Shown piece after piece: positions 47,171-60,399 of a stretch of DNA of 64,000 nt. The notes under the pieces were generated by a model. That model was not told the origin of the DNA, did not search any database, and saw only the letters and a list, made by a program, of their open reading frames with translations. The translations under genes were made by a program, and so were the position numbers. The DNA is taken from positions 567,501 to 631,500 of the forward strand of contig NW_027248392.1 in assembly GCF_041260155.1 (NCBI RefSeq). The letters are read 5' to 3'. This stretch comes from Ptychodera flava (taxonomy: Eukaryota > Hemichordata > Enteropneusta > Ptychoderidae). Position 1 is the first letter of the stretch, and every line of letters begins with the position of its first letter.

Positions 47171-48649
47171 TGCTGAATGTTATTTACGGCGCGCCAAATG
47201 TTACAAAAATATTTATCGATTCAGTGCAAAAATAAACTGTCTTTCTCAATTGAAATAAAATTCGGTCTCATTAGGAAGGAAAAAGTAAGAAAAGTATAAT
47301 TAAAAAACAAAAGACAGAAATGTCATTTAATACTTCATTTTAACTTGAGAAAAAAATCTTTAAGCGTAATTAGGAAATAAACAATTTTCAACGATTTGAA
47401 AAAGTCATACATCCATACTTATCGACATACATACACGTATAATAGTTCGCGAAAAAGGTGCAATGAGTGCTGATTTTACAAAAAGAAAAAAAGAAAAATA
47501 TGTTATACAGTGATACGTCCACAAAATTCACAAGAAAATCACTAAAAATCACTACTACCACTCGGAAAAAATAGTACAAAAAATAAAAACGTGAACCACA
47601 TACAGAAAATAATTGTAAAAGAATCAGACAAAAAAAGCCATGCATACATAAAATTATTTATGTACTTAAGAAAATTAAAAAGCACTACGTCTCATAATAA
47701 ACGTATTATAGATAATCAAAAATATAATATGAATCACCAGCCGCTTTGACAGTAAAGAGAGAAAATCGGTGAAAAAATTCGGCAGTGATGGCTCTAGACA
47801 AAAGTGGATCTCATCTACAAAAAATAAAATTAAATAAAATAAAAACGAAAAAATAAAAAATGCCATGAACAGAGATACAAAAAACGCGTGGGCCTGTGGA
47901 AAGAAAAAATAAATGAGGACTCGCCACAGCAAAAAAAAAAAAAAAAAAAAAGAAAAAAAAGAAAAAAACGAGCACTCGCCACAGAAAAAAAACAACAAGC
48001 CCGAAATTACAATTATTTTATTCAAAAAACTCATGGTTCACGTTCAGTTTCCTTCGATCGATGAATCCCCAACAGCGGGGAATCCGATCACCACATACTC
48101 CAATGTTTGACGAAATATTAATTGAGCATTTCAGTGATAACGTGACATCTTGAAACCTAGCTCTGTTTGGCTGGGCCCTGCTCTACTTGAAACCATACTT
48201 GATGAAATGAAGTGGGCAATATTTTCTAAAGAACGTCCAAGTTAGCAGTGAATAGTTCCAGCGAGTCAAGTTAATTTCAGGCAGTCCACAGGTCAGATCA
48301 CGAGCGAGACGTACAACCCATGACCCTTCATAGCAACACTGCGAACAAATCGATGCCTTAGGCGCGGTATGGCAGGTAGCCCACTGCAGGCCTTCCACCG
48401 AGCCGCACTGTCATCGCCGTTTGGCCTACATGATTTCTACACAGTTTTATACGTATGGTTCGATACATCGGGTTCAAATACCACGATAAAACCACCTCGT
48501 TGTTTGGTAATTCCTCGTCTATCCTCAAAGATCACCCAAATCATGATAAAATGAATAGTTTTGAAGAAATCTGCCGCATGTTGAGAGAACGTCCATCGTT
48601 TTCCGTGTTCGACAAGACGAGCGACGCAACTGTACAAGCCTTACGACTA

Positions 48650-48704
48650 CGAGTATGGCGAGAGTGTCCGGCCTTCGCAACGCCAGACACTCTCACTATA
48701 CTCG
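48650..48704. repeat. short hairpin CGAGTATGGCGAGAGTGTC
   Basis: CGAGTATGGCGAGAGTGTC pairs with GACACTCTCACTATACTCG around GGCCTTCGCAACGCC. It is followed directly by CAGGGCTA, the end motif of the neighbouring hairpins. Confidence 0.6.
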
Positions 48705-48813
48705 CAGGGCTATACACGACATGTCGATCCCCATTGCAGAAATCTTTATATCCACACAGTCCAATATATGGAGCTACGATATTTGTGCAGTAGCCTATAC
48801 ATAGCTCTGGGTG

Positions 48814-48886
48814 GCAGGGCAGGGCTGTGAGTTACCGGCGTTATACGGCCTGGCCGTATCAGGTAACTCACAGCCCGGCCTTGCTG
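48814..48886. repeat. GC-rich hairpin, GGGCTGTGAGTTACC arms
   Basis: GGGCTGTGAGTTACC at 48822 pairs exactly with GGTAACTCACAGCCC at 48862, with an inner TACGGCC/GGCCGTA pair. Same family as 49147-49229. Confidence 0.7.
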
Positions 48887-49146
48887 CGGATCCGTAGCCC
48901 TACCACTCCCTTTGCTGGTTGTGTTGAGCTACAGTGTATAGAGAAATAGCGGCTGCTTGATCAGTGTTTGTCAAGTCGGGCGCGTTCGCGTTCTACAGGT
49001 ACTACTACTACTATATATAGTGAAAACGTTGCCTCGAATTTAGACGGAGTGTTTCAGCCCGATTATTTTTGCCTTTGCCACACTCCGTTTAGAGGCTAAA
49101 CCCACGGGATACGTGTGTGCTCAATACATAGCGGCCGCTGCTAGCT

Positions 49147-49229
49147 TTGCACGGCAGGGCTGTGTACGTGTTACCGGCGTTATACGGGAGGCCGTGTCAC
49201 GCCGGTAACACACAGCACTGCCATGCAGA
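49147..49229. repeat. GC-rich hairpin, GTTACCGGCG arms
   Basis: GGCAGGGCTGTGTACGTGTTACCGGCG-type left arm pairs with CGCCGGTAACACACAGCACTGCC on the right. It shares GTTACCGGCGTTATACGG with the copy at 48831. Confidence 0.7.
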
Positions 49230-49378
49230 ACTGGGCCACAGAGTGCTGCGTAGAATGCAATTTTACTATGCATACCCACACGGCGGCCGCTGTGTATAGA
49301 ACCACACGTAACCGTGGGCTAGCGGCAAGCCATCGTTTTGTTGGGGTTTGGGCACAGACGGTCTATGATTTGGGAGAG

Positions 49379-50909
49379 GCGGTGTTCTGCCATCTATACT
49401 CATTGCCATCTACACTCCATTTGACCTTTGACACATACACTGGCATATCACGCGATTGTTATGCAAATAAAATATCGCATTCAATCTATACTCTGCCCTT
49501 GACATGGCTCAGGGAAATCGGGAGGAAACATCTTTTACAAGTTGAATTTACGATCAACGGGCTGACTTGCCCAAGCAGAACCATGACAACGACTCAACAA
49601 AGCGAGGGCTAGTATAGTCTATGGCCAGAAGAAATGGTTGCAGGGAGTAAAGATGGCAATGGATGGAGTATAGATGGCAGGAGTATAGATGGCAAGTGCA
49701 CTTCCATTGCTGTCAACAAATATACTTAATTGCTATCTATACTCCATTGCTATTTCTATTCATTACTATGACGAAAGAGAGGTTTTTGAAAGGTACACAA
49801 TGGATTCTAAACTTAATTCATTTGATCTAAGGCCAATCCATTTACATCATATACTGTTTTTATTCAGAACAATGAAACTTCAATAAGGGTGTTTTTTTAT
49901 AATAAATACAAAAAACTGAGAAGAGACTTCTTGGGGCCGGTACATTATTTCTTTGTTCATTATATTTCACTAGGATTTAATGAATTTTGGAAATAAGTTT
50001 GACAATAACTCGACAAATCGAGGGCAAGTATAGTGTATGGCCGGTAGAAATGGTTGTACAGAGAATAGATGGCAGGAGTATAGATGGCATGTGTACATGC
50101 CATTTATACTCCACTGCTATCTACACTCTTTTGCTGTCTATACTTTGTTGTCATCTATAATCAATTACTACCTATATATGATAGGTTCTGAACTAAATTT
50201 CTGATACGGAGCTTCATTGTAAAAGCTGCACTGACATATTTTATACACCAGAGGGACAGTGAATAAAGACGATTACTGCTGTTAAAGTTAACGGAATCAT
50301 TGACAAATTCTGCCAGTCAGCGACTATGGTAAATGGATGCTTGGAGTACAGTTGGCAATTGCTTTCAATAATCAAGACTACAAACTACGGGCGTTTTGCA
50401 AGGAAAAAATGTTAGAAATGGATCTGAAATATATTAAAGCATTAGTACATTACGGAGACAAAACAAAAAACAAAAAAAACAATGAAACATGACTGACAAC
50501 ACAAAAAAACTACCAAACTTCAGAATGTGAGTTCACACAAAAATATCACGATTAACCAATCGCCAGTATAGCTACGAGACCCGGGCCACTAGCCATGCAC
50601 TGTACACCCTATGAAGTTCATACAGATCCGATCTGGAAACTTGTGAGCTTAGGTGTGCACAGTGCAGTGGATTCTGCAATGAAATCAAACATTTTATATC
50701 CCTTTGCAATTTCTTTAACATTGGGAAAATGATATTTTTTCTGTTAATAAAGTGGAGTATAGATGGCAAGAGAGCATAGATGGCACCTTACACTGCCATC
50801 AACACTCACACTGGCAGTTATTTGCATAACAATGGAGTGACATGCCAGTGTATGTATCAAAGGTCAAACGGAGTGTAGATGGCAACGAGTATACATGGCA
50901 GAACAGCGG
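49379..50909. mobile_element. 1.5-kb non-autonomous element with ~95-bp terminal inverted repeats
   Basis: The left end (GTTCTGCCATCTATACTC, GCCATCTACACTCC, TTTGACCTTTGA, CATACACTGGCAT, TTATGCAAATAA) reappears complemented at 50818-50909 with few differences. Inside are many shorter GTATAGATGGCA units near 49650-49760 and 50040-50160, again in both orientations. No coding capacity. It lies within the 47171-52070 element. Confidence 0.78.
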
Positions 50910-51341
50910 CCCTACACTTTACAGCGAGGGGATCGCTGGTTGCCGGCGTGTAGGCCTACTGTACTAGCGACGGGACCGCCGGCCGCTGGCTTACCACCTC
51001 GAGTGTACATTGGAGCGAGGGGACCGCTGGCAGCCGACGAACCACCAAGAGTGTTTTGTCCATTTTTAAGCAAAACTGGTAACTGTTTAATATAGAATGG
51101 GACGTGTCGATAGCTTGGACGTCCATGAGATGATATTGAAGACTAGAAGCTGAGAGTTATCGCTGAAATACCCCAAATATCATGTCCAACATCAGAGTGT
51201 GATGATCAAAAACCCTCTGGCATTAAACTGTAACAATCATGACGTTGACAATTATTCATTTTCATGCTGGGCTTTTTCTGCGGGGTGTCCCACTCTGTTT
51301 TCTTTTCTGGAACGGGCCTCTTTTTTTTCTACTGAGGGTTT

Positions 51342-51374
<33 letters not shown>

Positions 51375-52070
51375 GTAACCCTTTTTTTTTGTAACCTCGC
51401 TTTGGTTTTTTTCCCAAGCTGACCTCGTTTTGGTTTCTTTACAGCCTCAACGCCGGCGCGATCTCGGTCGACTTTTCAATTGTGATTCTCTTTCTTTTTT
51501 TAGTCAGACCTGATGGTGGTTCGTTTTGTTTTTGGTAGTAGTGCAAGTACTATTTGTGGTTTTGTTTTTAATCATTTCAATATTGTGTGTGTGTGTGTGT
51601 GCTTGATTTTTTTTCTTTTTTCCCTTATAATCAGCATTCATTGCACCTTTATAAGTATGGGAGTGTGGTATTTCCAAATTTTTGAAAAGTTTATCTTCTC
51701 ATTACGGTTTAAAGAATATTTTACAATTAAGCATCACATAACATTCTGCCTTTTTTTGCAATAATACTTTTCTCGTTTATTTTCTTCCGTAATTCCATCG
51801 AATTTTTATTTCAATCAAGAAGGACGGTTGCATGTAATCTTTATCTGTACAGGCACATTCAAATATTTAATGACACGTATTTTCAAATGAATGCTATTTT
51901 TATGAAAAGGTACATTAATAAAATGCAATGATATGGACGAAAGAACTTTTTTCTTTATTATTCATACACGTTTAAGACTTAAATTTTTAGAAAGAAAATT
52001 TGACAGTTTATTTTTACTCTATGACGATAAATATTTTTGAAACATTTGGCGCGCTGTAGTTATTGCTGAC

Positions 52071-55000
52071 GTATTTATTCTAGTGTGGACTGAAATTCAG
52101 TCTTCAACAAAGCATAAGCCATGACACACAAATAGCCTCGCTGCTGTGTTTTCAATATAAACACAATGCATCTCGACGTAATTTATTTTCTAATAAAATG
52201 AAGCTGTAGTTTACAGTCGTGACAAACTACATTGAATATGTAACCATTTATAGAGCTCAGAATGACTCACGTTTGTAGTTTACAACCAATCAGGTTAGTG
52301 GGTCATTAGTAACAATGATACCCCCAAAGGCGTCACATTTGGTAAAGATTACATCGACTCTTGACCCCAGTACCGGTCACCCTGTTTCTTACCATTCGTT
52401 GCAAAGAAGACACCAAAAACTGCAAGCCGTGTCGTGAGGTTGTTAAATCTTGACCTTGAAGTAGGCGGCTGACTGATTTTGCGATTTCTTAATCTGGACG
52501 ATGAGGGCGCCCAACGTGTAACCGCAAGTATGCAAACCAACTTAATGTAGCGACAGAGCAAAATATACTAGTATCACTATTCACTTGAACAGGTTTATCA
52601 AAATTGCCTGTGGCTTGATCGTTTAATGCAAAAAAAAAACTATTATACTTTCGATATTCTAGACTAAATATCTGAATAATATTTGACGCATTCGTGACCA
52701 ACACACATCTAGATACAGCATTCTTTAGCATCGTAAAATATTTGAGATTTTCAAAAAAAGAACAGAGTGATCTTTGTCTCTGCGATCGTGCGTAAGATTT
52801 TCCGGGCAGTTTCAATCACCTTTCACCGACCTTCGCAATCCCGGGTATTAAGCTTAAATAGAGAAATATTGTAAATAAAATGACATTCAACGTTTGGACA
52901 ACAAATTCCACGTTCCTGATGGGAATACTGACTCCCAATTCATCGATCATTAACAATAAAATCATCAGAGAGGCGCGAGGAAATAACTATGACCCAACAA
53001 GTTACTTTAGGATAAATGGTTTGAATTAAAGATATAAGATAGTAAATGATTTGTTATTAGGATAAGCCCTCGATCGTATTAACAGTAGGGCTGTTGCTGA
53101 ATTTTGTCGTCGTGTTGAGAGGGTTATTGTAAAGAAAATAATAACAAAATATGCATTTTTATCCCTAATAGTTAATGATCGATGGAAAAGGGGTCATTTT
53201 CTGATGACATGAAACATTTTAACCAGACTTTCTCGGCATGAGCTGTCCGTATGAAAAGTATATTGCTACTAATTTGGCAGGAAGACGGCCTTCGCGACGG
53301 TTGCAATTATGAAATCGATATTTCCCATTCGATCATGGGACTATTTTAACTGGGTCTCCTCTTCCACTCCTTTTCCATTAAACAGCTGTCACTTGCACAG
53401 CTTTTATCGAAAATTAACTTGTATCGTCAGAGGGAATATATAAGGATGGAATGCTTACTCAAGATTCCACATAAAACGTAATCTCATTGACAGTTACTTT
53501 ATACACATTGCAAAATCATTCTTATTTCCTTGCTACTAATTGACGCAACGATGCATACAGATAATAGTAATTTGTGCAATTGTTTAACGTTAAAGGTTAG
53601 GTTAGGTTAGGTTAGGTTAGGTTAGGTTTTCAAAGAATTCCAAATTACTTAATCGGTCAGACTGTACTTTATATAAAAATAGGACCCTGTGATTTCCAAA
53701 TGCGCTTGAAGAATGTTCACAGTGAGTAGTGACAGCAAGTGGTGTGAAGTCAATTTATTTTCCAATACTATCGAACAATCTATCTGCCTACTTAATATAT
53801 GTAGCACTATCTGATTAAACACGCTCAATCACAGTGACGCTTTAGCTCTCGAACGAAATGAAAATGTCGTTTGAAGATATCAGCGGTGATGCTTATTTTT
53901 AAAGAACACAGTATGGGACAGGCTTTATCACCTCTAAAAGCATAGTGCAATAAAGTACTGAAGCTATTGAAGAAATAGACCTACGGTCGTGGGAAGCCAG
54001 AGTCATTTGTGGTGTTTGAATCAGGTACACATCAAAATGGAATCTTAATTAATTTGTAAATTGAATTTATAAAACGTTTTCCTCTTTTGGACGATTTAGT
54101 ATACTTTTGTTGAAGCACGAAACATCCTGTAGTTTAGATTAGTTTTGTCTTGTGTTTTCCTTGTTTGATATCACAGTCTTCATGCAGATTTGTAACATTT
54201 GGAAGAATGGTTACTAAACAGTAATATTGAATCACGACCCATCAGATGGTTGGATGGAGCTATCTGACAACTCGCTCGAGCATTGAGAATGGGCTGAGAG
54301 AAAACTCACCCTTTTGGCAGGAGTGTGTTTTACTGTCTGACTGTTTCTTCTTAACCGAGTTTTATACTTTGGTTGCCGCATCCTGAACGAGACTGTGTGT
54401 GAGACACATTGGGAATACCCTCCTACTTGATCCACTAATGTAGCCATGGCAATCAGCCTAAAGTGGACTCTGACCTCAGAGCAACGGTGATTGTGTAACA
54501 ATACGTAGGTTACAGAACTAAAACAGACTCTCGTCATGTACTCTCTTGTAATTGCCGGTTTTGGTTATCGAGATCATTTGACTATTCTTTGTATTATTGA
54601 AGCTGGTCCTGGTAAAGTCTTGATTCTTCTGATAATGGAGAGATAGAATGAAGGAGGGGAGATGGAGATGGAGAAAACAATCAGAAAGGGATAGAAGGGG
54701 AAGGGGAAGGAGATAGGAACAAAAAAATCATGGCACTCAACGTCTTTAAACAATACCTGGTCACCAGTCACATCGGATTCCCCCTTGAACGGTGACAAAG
54801 CGTACTTTCTAAATAACTAGCCTAAAGCCCTGTAAAATGAAACCCTTTCTGCCCAAATTCTCTGCGCCCCTACGAATGAAAAGAGCAGTATATGATCAAT
54901 ATATCAACACATATCAGTAAATTCTGGGCGTGAAAGATTTTATGAGGTCTTTTGTTCGTTTGTTTATTTTTTGCAACAACCTAAAATCAAGGTTCTGTAA

Positions 55001-56375
55001 CACAAAGTGTTAACAATATCCCATAATAACATGCAAGAGACTTCAGGCTTCCTCTGTTCTTGACTTCTGGGGATCTCCAGTAAGCATAATTATTTTTATA
55101 TGTAAAACATAGACTCGCTTATTGAAATCTTTCACGCAACGAGATATTCTGATGGCCAACGTTTGATCGATCTTCCTATTCGAAAGAGTCCTTTTATTTG
55201 ATTTGTTTTTCGGGTGCCGTGCCAATTTTCATTGCGATAACGGCAGTCATGTCGAATCTCTTCAAAGACAGCAATCATCACGTGTCTAGCAACAGATTAC
55301 AATGCTTTAGTTTCGATAAGACCAAAAGGGCAATAGGGCATAGCGAGTAACAATACTACGCTACTAGAACCATCCGCTATGATTTACTATATATGTGATT
55401 GTTGGTAATTCAGTTTCAACGAGGAACATATTTTTCATTCTACTGACCACAAACACTGTCTTATACAAAGTAAGATTCACAGAAATTTCATAAAGAGTGC
55501 TCAAACAGCCATTCATGGCAAATGTCCCTACTTAAGACCGATTAGCCGTGTGTCAAGGCTTAACAAGTCCTGACCTCACATAAAATCACTCAAAGGACTT
55601 CAGTAGGGCATGCTGCAGATGACCTGTGATCATTGAATACACACAAAATGTCCTTATGTGCCGTGTGGGCAGTTTTGTGGTGTATTCTTGGGCTACATAG
55701 TCATTCATATGAATAAACTTCGGAGCTGCAGTTGCGAAGACCATTACTAAGGGCTTCTGCGGAAGGTGTAAAATCTGAAGAAAATATATTCTCAGCTACA
55801 GGAAAATTCGCAATAGTCAACCCCTTTGAAAACACCTCCTGTCTGAAGAGAGTGTCTAGACCAGATTGTACGCCATATTGTACATGTAAAGCTTCCTAAG
55901 GAGGCTCATACGCATGCACATCTTTTATTTGGGCAAAGACGGAGTCTAAGAAAATTGATTTAGTGACCATTCCAGTGCACCTTAAATGGTAGGTGAGGGG
56001 CGCTTTGTTTCGAACGCAACATTATTTTGGTGTACAGCTTTACGTAATATTAATGAAAACGGTTAAACGATGACTTTGTTGCTACCATGCAGCCGTTTAA
56101 AACTGCAGTAAGAGTGAACGGAAGCAAAGAAAGCTTGCGTTCCGCTAAATGATCAAAATCGTTCTTGCGGACCTTTCCATAAACTTTGTTTGGTGTGTTA
56201 AGTAAGCAAAGACCGTCCCTAGAATAACCAGTTTTGCAATACAACAAAAAACAAGCCTGATACCTATCCCTAAATCACCGCCCATTATCCCCGTCATTTT
56301 GACTCAAAAATGTCATGTCCTTACGCTTCAAGATTCTACACAAATCGCAAGCATGTATACAAGCGATACAAATAT
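52071..56375. other. intergenic, no gene seen
   Basis: No exon with splice support and no recognisable protein. It contains a short (GGTTA)n tract at 53596-53626 and a GA-rich stretch near 54650-54710. Confidence 0.5.
53596..53626. repeat. (TTAGG)n pentanucleotide tract
   Basis: Six tandem GGTTA units. TTAGG is the telomere repeat of many arthropods, but six internal units are ordinary for a microsatellite and do not indicate a telomere. Confidence 0.9.
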
Positions 56376-57252
56376 TAGATATTATTCCCTGATATTTTTC
56401 TTCGTTCAGCGAAGGAAAATACGACTGACGTAATGACCGTGTCACCACGAGTCGAAGACGAGTGGTGACACGGTCATTACGTCACGAGTATTTTCCGAGC
56501 TAAACGAAGAAACATATTAGGGAATAATATACTTATCACATGCACAAGCCAAGAATTCGTTATTTTTTGCAAAATAAAATAAGTTTTCCATGACGATTCC
56601 CCCGCGTTTAAACTTTTGAACTACTTTAAGAATAATATCAGTACGCCGTGCACAAGTTGTCAATCATTTCCAGTCGTCCGTCGTGTCCGTTAGCGCTCAC
56701 GTTCGTTCGTGTGTGGAGCAAATGATAGCTCTCGGTCTACACGTAGGTTACCTTCCGCAAAGTTATACTCTATTTCGAAGATAGCATAGTCCTAGAAATT
56801 TATCACAGACGAAGATACGCTATTTTTCAGGAACAAATATCGACTGAATCTCGACGGCGCGAACACTGTAAACGTCGCGCCTGACCCTGTTTGCAATGCG
56901 TACCGAACCCATGGTATACGCGACCAGCTTCGAGTTCGTTGTTTCCGCAAATTATTCATGTAATTCCTTTGGAATATACAGGCGGTACACTCTTGTGTTT
57001 ACATTGTTCGGATTACCAATGTCGTAGTCTGTGAAAATATCGATTTCATTACATGACTTTTGATCGTGGAAGAAACATCGGCCGCCATGCTGTTTGTTTA
57101 CATATTTACGAGCACACCAAAGATCGACAAAAAAGGTCCGAAGCACCAAAATTGATGACATAGACGCGGGTGGTCGTGACGTAGAACGACCAGAGAATAA
57201 ATCCCGTATTTTTTGTTCGGAGACGACAAACTTGGCTTTTGCATGTGATCAA
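56376..57252. mobile_element. composite hairpin-headed element, copy 2
   Basis: Second copy of the 25281-26155 unit in the same orientation: hairpin head to about 56531, then TTATCACATGCACAAGCCAA (56533) through a TTGGCTTTTGCATGTGAT end. Substitutions and small indels are scattered. Flanking sequence is unrelated, supporting transposition rather than segmental duplication. Confidence 0.8.
56952..57161 (-). CDS. 69-codon ORF in element copy 2
   Basis: Counterpart of 25853-26062, starting MSSILVLRTFFVDLWCARKY, open along its full length with five replacements and no indel. Function unknown. No promoter or splice context identified. Confidence 0.3.
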   Translation of the reverse strand: MSSILVLRTFFVDLWCARKYVNKQHGGRCFFHDQKSCNEIDIFTDYDIGNPNNVNTRVYRLYIPKELHE

Positions 57253-58585
57253 TACCTATAATATCATCAGGTATACTCTGCCATCACTACGTCCGACCAG
57301 CCCAAACCTTGTTTCTTTTAATGTGGCTTAAAGAGGACATGCAGTGTGTGTACATTTGCTCAAAACAACATGTCGGGAAGGATAAGACATCCCTTAAACT
57401 ACTTTTCAATAATCATCTTTCAACAACACGTGCACTCCACAAAAAGACACCACTGTAGCCCCTCATTTCAATAATGACCACCACGACATCAGTGATATTA
57501 AAATTTCTGCAATAATACAAATCAATAAATTAGATGATCTCTTCCGGAAACAGATTGAATCTCTGTGAACCCAGAAATTAAATACACTTTCACTCGTTGG
57601 CTTGCACATCCACTTAACATTCAAATAAATTTCGGACAGGATAAACAGCCGCTCAACTGCCTATACGCACGCCAGATTCCAAATGCCCTGTTGCACTGGT
57701 TTTCTTTCTTACTTACATGTGTATTTGAAGCATTTATTATTCAGTGCATTCTCTATATTTTGAATTATTTAGTGCACCTGAAGAAGCTATAGTTTTGGAG
57801 TTGTGTGTTACGTTTTGACCATACAACCCGGTGTGGTGCTTCAACCAAGTTCACTTATCTCATGCCACTCCAATCTTCACTAGGATGTCATTTACTTCGA
57901 ATCTCTTCAGAGTTGCACTTTCACGCAAGTACATCCATTCTGATGATAGACATGGCATTTAGAGTCGTTGACTACTCGGTAAAATTGTTTTACTTATTAT
58001 ATTTTAGCGCCTGGCAAGTCATGACATGGTCCTTAAACTCATATTGTGGTCAATATTTCTTGCATAAGTGTGAAACACAAAATAAATATAAACCATGGCT
58101 TTGATAACTAAATACCTTCCAGCATTAAATCAATGCCTTGTTAGATTTGTGATACTCATACTTATCTATTTTTCATCAACTTTTTCGTCTTTTTGACCAA
58201 TCGATATTTCTTATTATAATAGACACATTTCTTGTCACATTCACTAGGTATCTCTTTCATCAATGTTTTCGTCTAAATGTTTTATATCTCAATGGCTTAC
58301 TATAGAAATATTTCCTGTAACGTTCACTGGTTTCATAATTTTTATGACACATCTATGCGGCCGTTTATAGAATTAACTACCTCTAAAGCAATAAACGTAT
58401 TTCAAAGGACTGCTGTGACCATAGACTGAATATGCAAGCGAAACATTCTCAAGGGTCGATTTCTGTATTTTGTTGAGTACGATTTGCTATAATAATGAGT
58501 TCCATTCGATATAAAGACAAGCACGAAAGAGGTCATAGTTCAAAAGGAACTGCCAACGTCGTAATGATAGTAAAGCTGTGTTTTG
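57253..58585. other. intergenic, no gene seen
   Basis: AT-rich. Several short frames but none with coding character or splice partners. Confidence 0.4.
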
Positions 58586-59037
58586 ACGATTTAGCCAGCG
58601 TATGCCGGCGTATCAAAGTTTCTCTAAAACGCTGTCTTACGTTGAACTATGATGCATTTTGTAAATTAGGGTGTATACATAGCGTATTCATAACATACTC
58701 ATAGGTTTAAAATACGTTTTAGGTGCGCTAGACAATTATGTCGACGCATTTCGACTTTTGAGTTACTTACAAGTAACGTGTCTTAACCTGTGTCAACGTG
58801 CGCATAACCTACCTACAACTTGTGGACTGCGTGTGCGGGACGTATTAGCAATGCATACACTGGCATATGTCGAAAAGTTTTGTGCATGCACAAAGTTTCG
58901 ACGACCTCGACGTACTACAACGTATACCAGCGTGCTTCAGCGTGCTCTTACTTATACAAAACTTACTCATAACGTATTCGACGTACGCAGAGTATTCGCC
59001 AAATTGTTCATACCATGGCATACGGTGGCTAAATCGT
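58586..59037. mobile_element. ~450-bp inverted-repeat element
   Basis: ACGATTTAGCCAGCGTATGCC at the left (58586) and GGCATACGGTGGCTAAATCGT at the right (to 59037) are inverted ends with one mismatch. Near the centre is the palindrome TTTGTGCATGCACAAA. Arms are partly paired further in. No coding content. Confidence 0.55.
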
Positions 59038-59049
59038 GAGGGTGTGACA

Positions 59050-60260
59050 GGGTCATAAGTTATAAACTCCAAACTAATCGTTCTTTTTGGAGAGTGCTAT
59101 TTTATGGTTTTCGATGTTTGCGTGGCAATAACAAGGTTGACGGCAATAAACATCGATGTCAACACGCGTAACGGTTACCGTGGCTCTTACATTTACGCGT
59201 GGGTCGAGTTTGCAATAAATCAACGTTGCTTTCCACTGTAGTAAGCTGAACGTCTAATATTGTTTGAGTGAAGACGTAAAGGACGTGTGTGTCATCTGGA
59301 TAACTGACAGGTACGTCTTATAAGAATCCTAAGTCTTGTATCCAAATAGGAGTGTATCACTTTGAGTCGATACAAACCCCGCCCTTGTAAATGCATAGAC
59401 GTCAAGCCAGGGAACCCGAAAGCGAAGCAAGATAATCGCGAAAGATAACAAAGCAACGCCATGTTGTTTTCAATTTATCAATTATAAATGCAGTATAACT
59501 AATAGCAAAAGTTCTTAGTTCAAATGCTTTAAAGTTCCTACTGCACTAAATACTCTTTTCGATCAGAGTTTTTTTATGTATCATAAAATAATCCTTCGTA
59601 AAATTAATTGATATTAAGTAGCAATGCTTTACAGGGAGTTTGACCCGTCTACTGTTAGCTTGACGCACAATCTAAAAAAAGCCAAATGCTGTCAAAGTTC
59701 TCAACTTTAACGCATTTTGTTATGTGATATACCTAGCTGTATGTAGTTCTTCATCCTTTTTCCCTTTTGTCCGTGTAACTTCTAGAATGTACATCTGACC
59801 TGATGTTATGATAGATAACGAGATTTCATGAAGCCTACTCTTAAGTCTATTGCATTTTAGCAACATGTATAAATGATAATATGTTTACATGCCCGTTTAA
59901 CAGTGATTTCCTTAACAAGTTCAATAGTTGCATAAATTAACTGAACAATTCGGAGAAGACTTATTACTATTTTCTTTCTTACCTAATGGACACTTTATCA
60001 CTTGACATCGGCAATCTCGTTTAAATATAGCGTATCATAATGGTAGCAAGGTTAATGCAGTAATTATTTACACCATTGTCCAATAAAGCTGTCAGAGTAA
60101 CATATAAAACTGACGCTTAGAGGTATCGAAACTTAATGCAAATCTTGCTGTTTCAATAATTTTACTCTGTTCAATGTTTAATATTGACGTACATGTCAAC
60201 AAAACGAGCAATCCAATCTATGTCTAAATGTTTGCGGCCATCAAGAATTTCCCATTTAAA
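59050..60260. repeat. dispersed repeat paralogous to 2.04-2.97 and 6.29-6.64 kb
   Basis: Blocks occur in the same order as at the left end of the window: ACTGACAGGTACGTCT (59305), TTACATGCCCGTTTAA (59885), AAGCTGTCAGAGTAACATAT (60087), TGTTTAATATTGACGTAC (60174). It lacks the foldback element, so it acts as an empty-site comparison. Confidence 0.55.
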
Positions 60261-60399
60261 AATGCATTGCATTGAATTTGAGTCATTATCACATGAACTG
60301 CTGCGAATGGCCACCTGTTTGACATAGACCAGCAAAGATAAGAAATCCACTTTACCCCGTTCGTCGTCACCCGGCATATTGTTCCTGCATGGTGCCGTT

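Larger units (their letters stand above)
47171..52070. mobile_element. ~4.9-kb inverted-repeat element containing nested elements
   Basis: The left arm (47171 to ~47480) and right arm (~51620 to 52070) are diverged reverse complements. Shared blocks are GCGCGCCAAATGTT, AAAAATATTTATCG, TTGAAATAAAA and AAGGTGCAATGA(G/A)TGCTGATT. The right arm carries about 140 extra bases. The centre has poly-A/poly-T tracts (47930-47960, 51340-51375), hairpins and a nested 1.5-kb element, but no transposase. Foldback or MITE-like derivative, superfamily unknown. Confidence 0.6.

Noticed and set aside
53596..53626. Telomere-type TTAGG repeats
   Set aside because: Only six units, interstitial, among other microsatellites.
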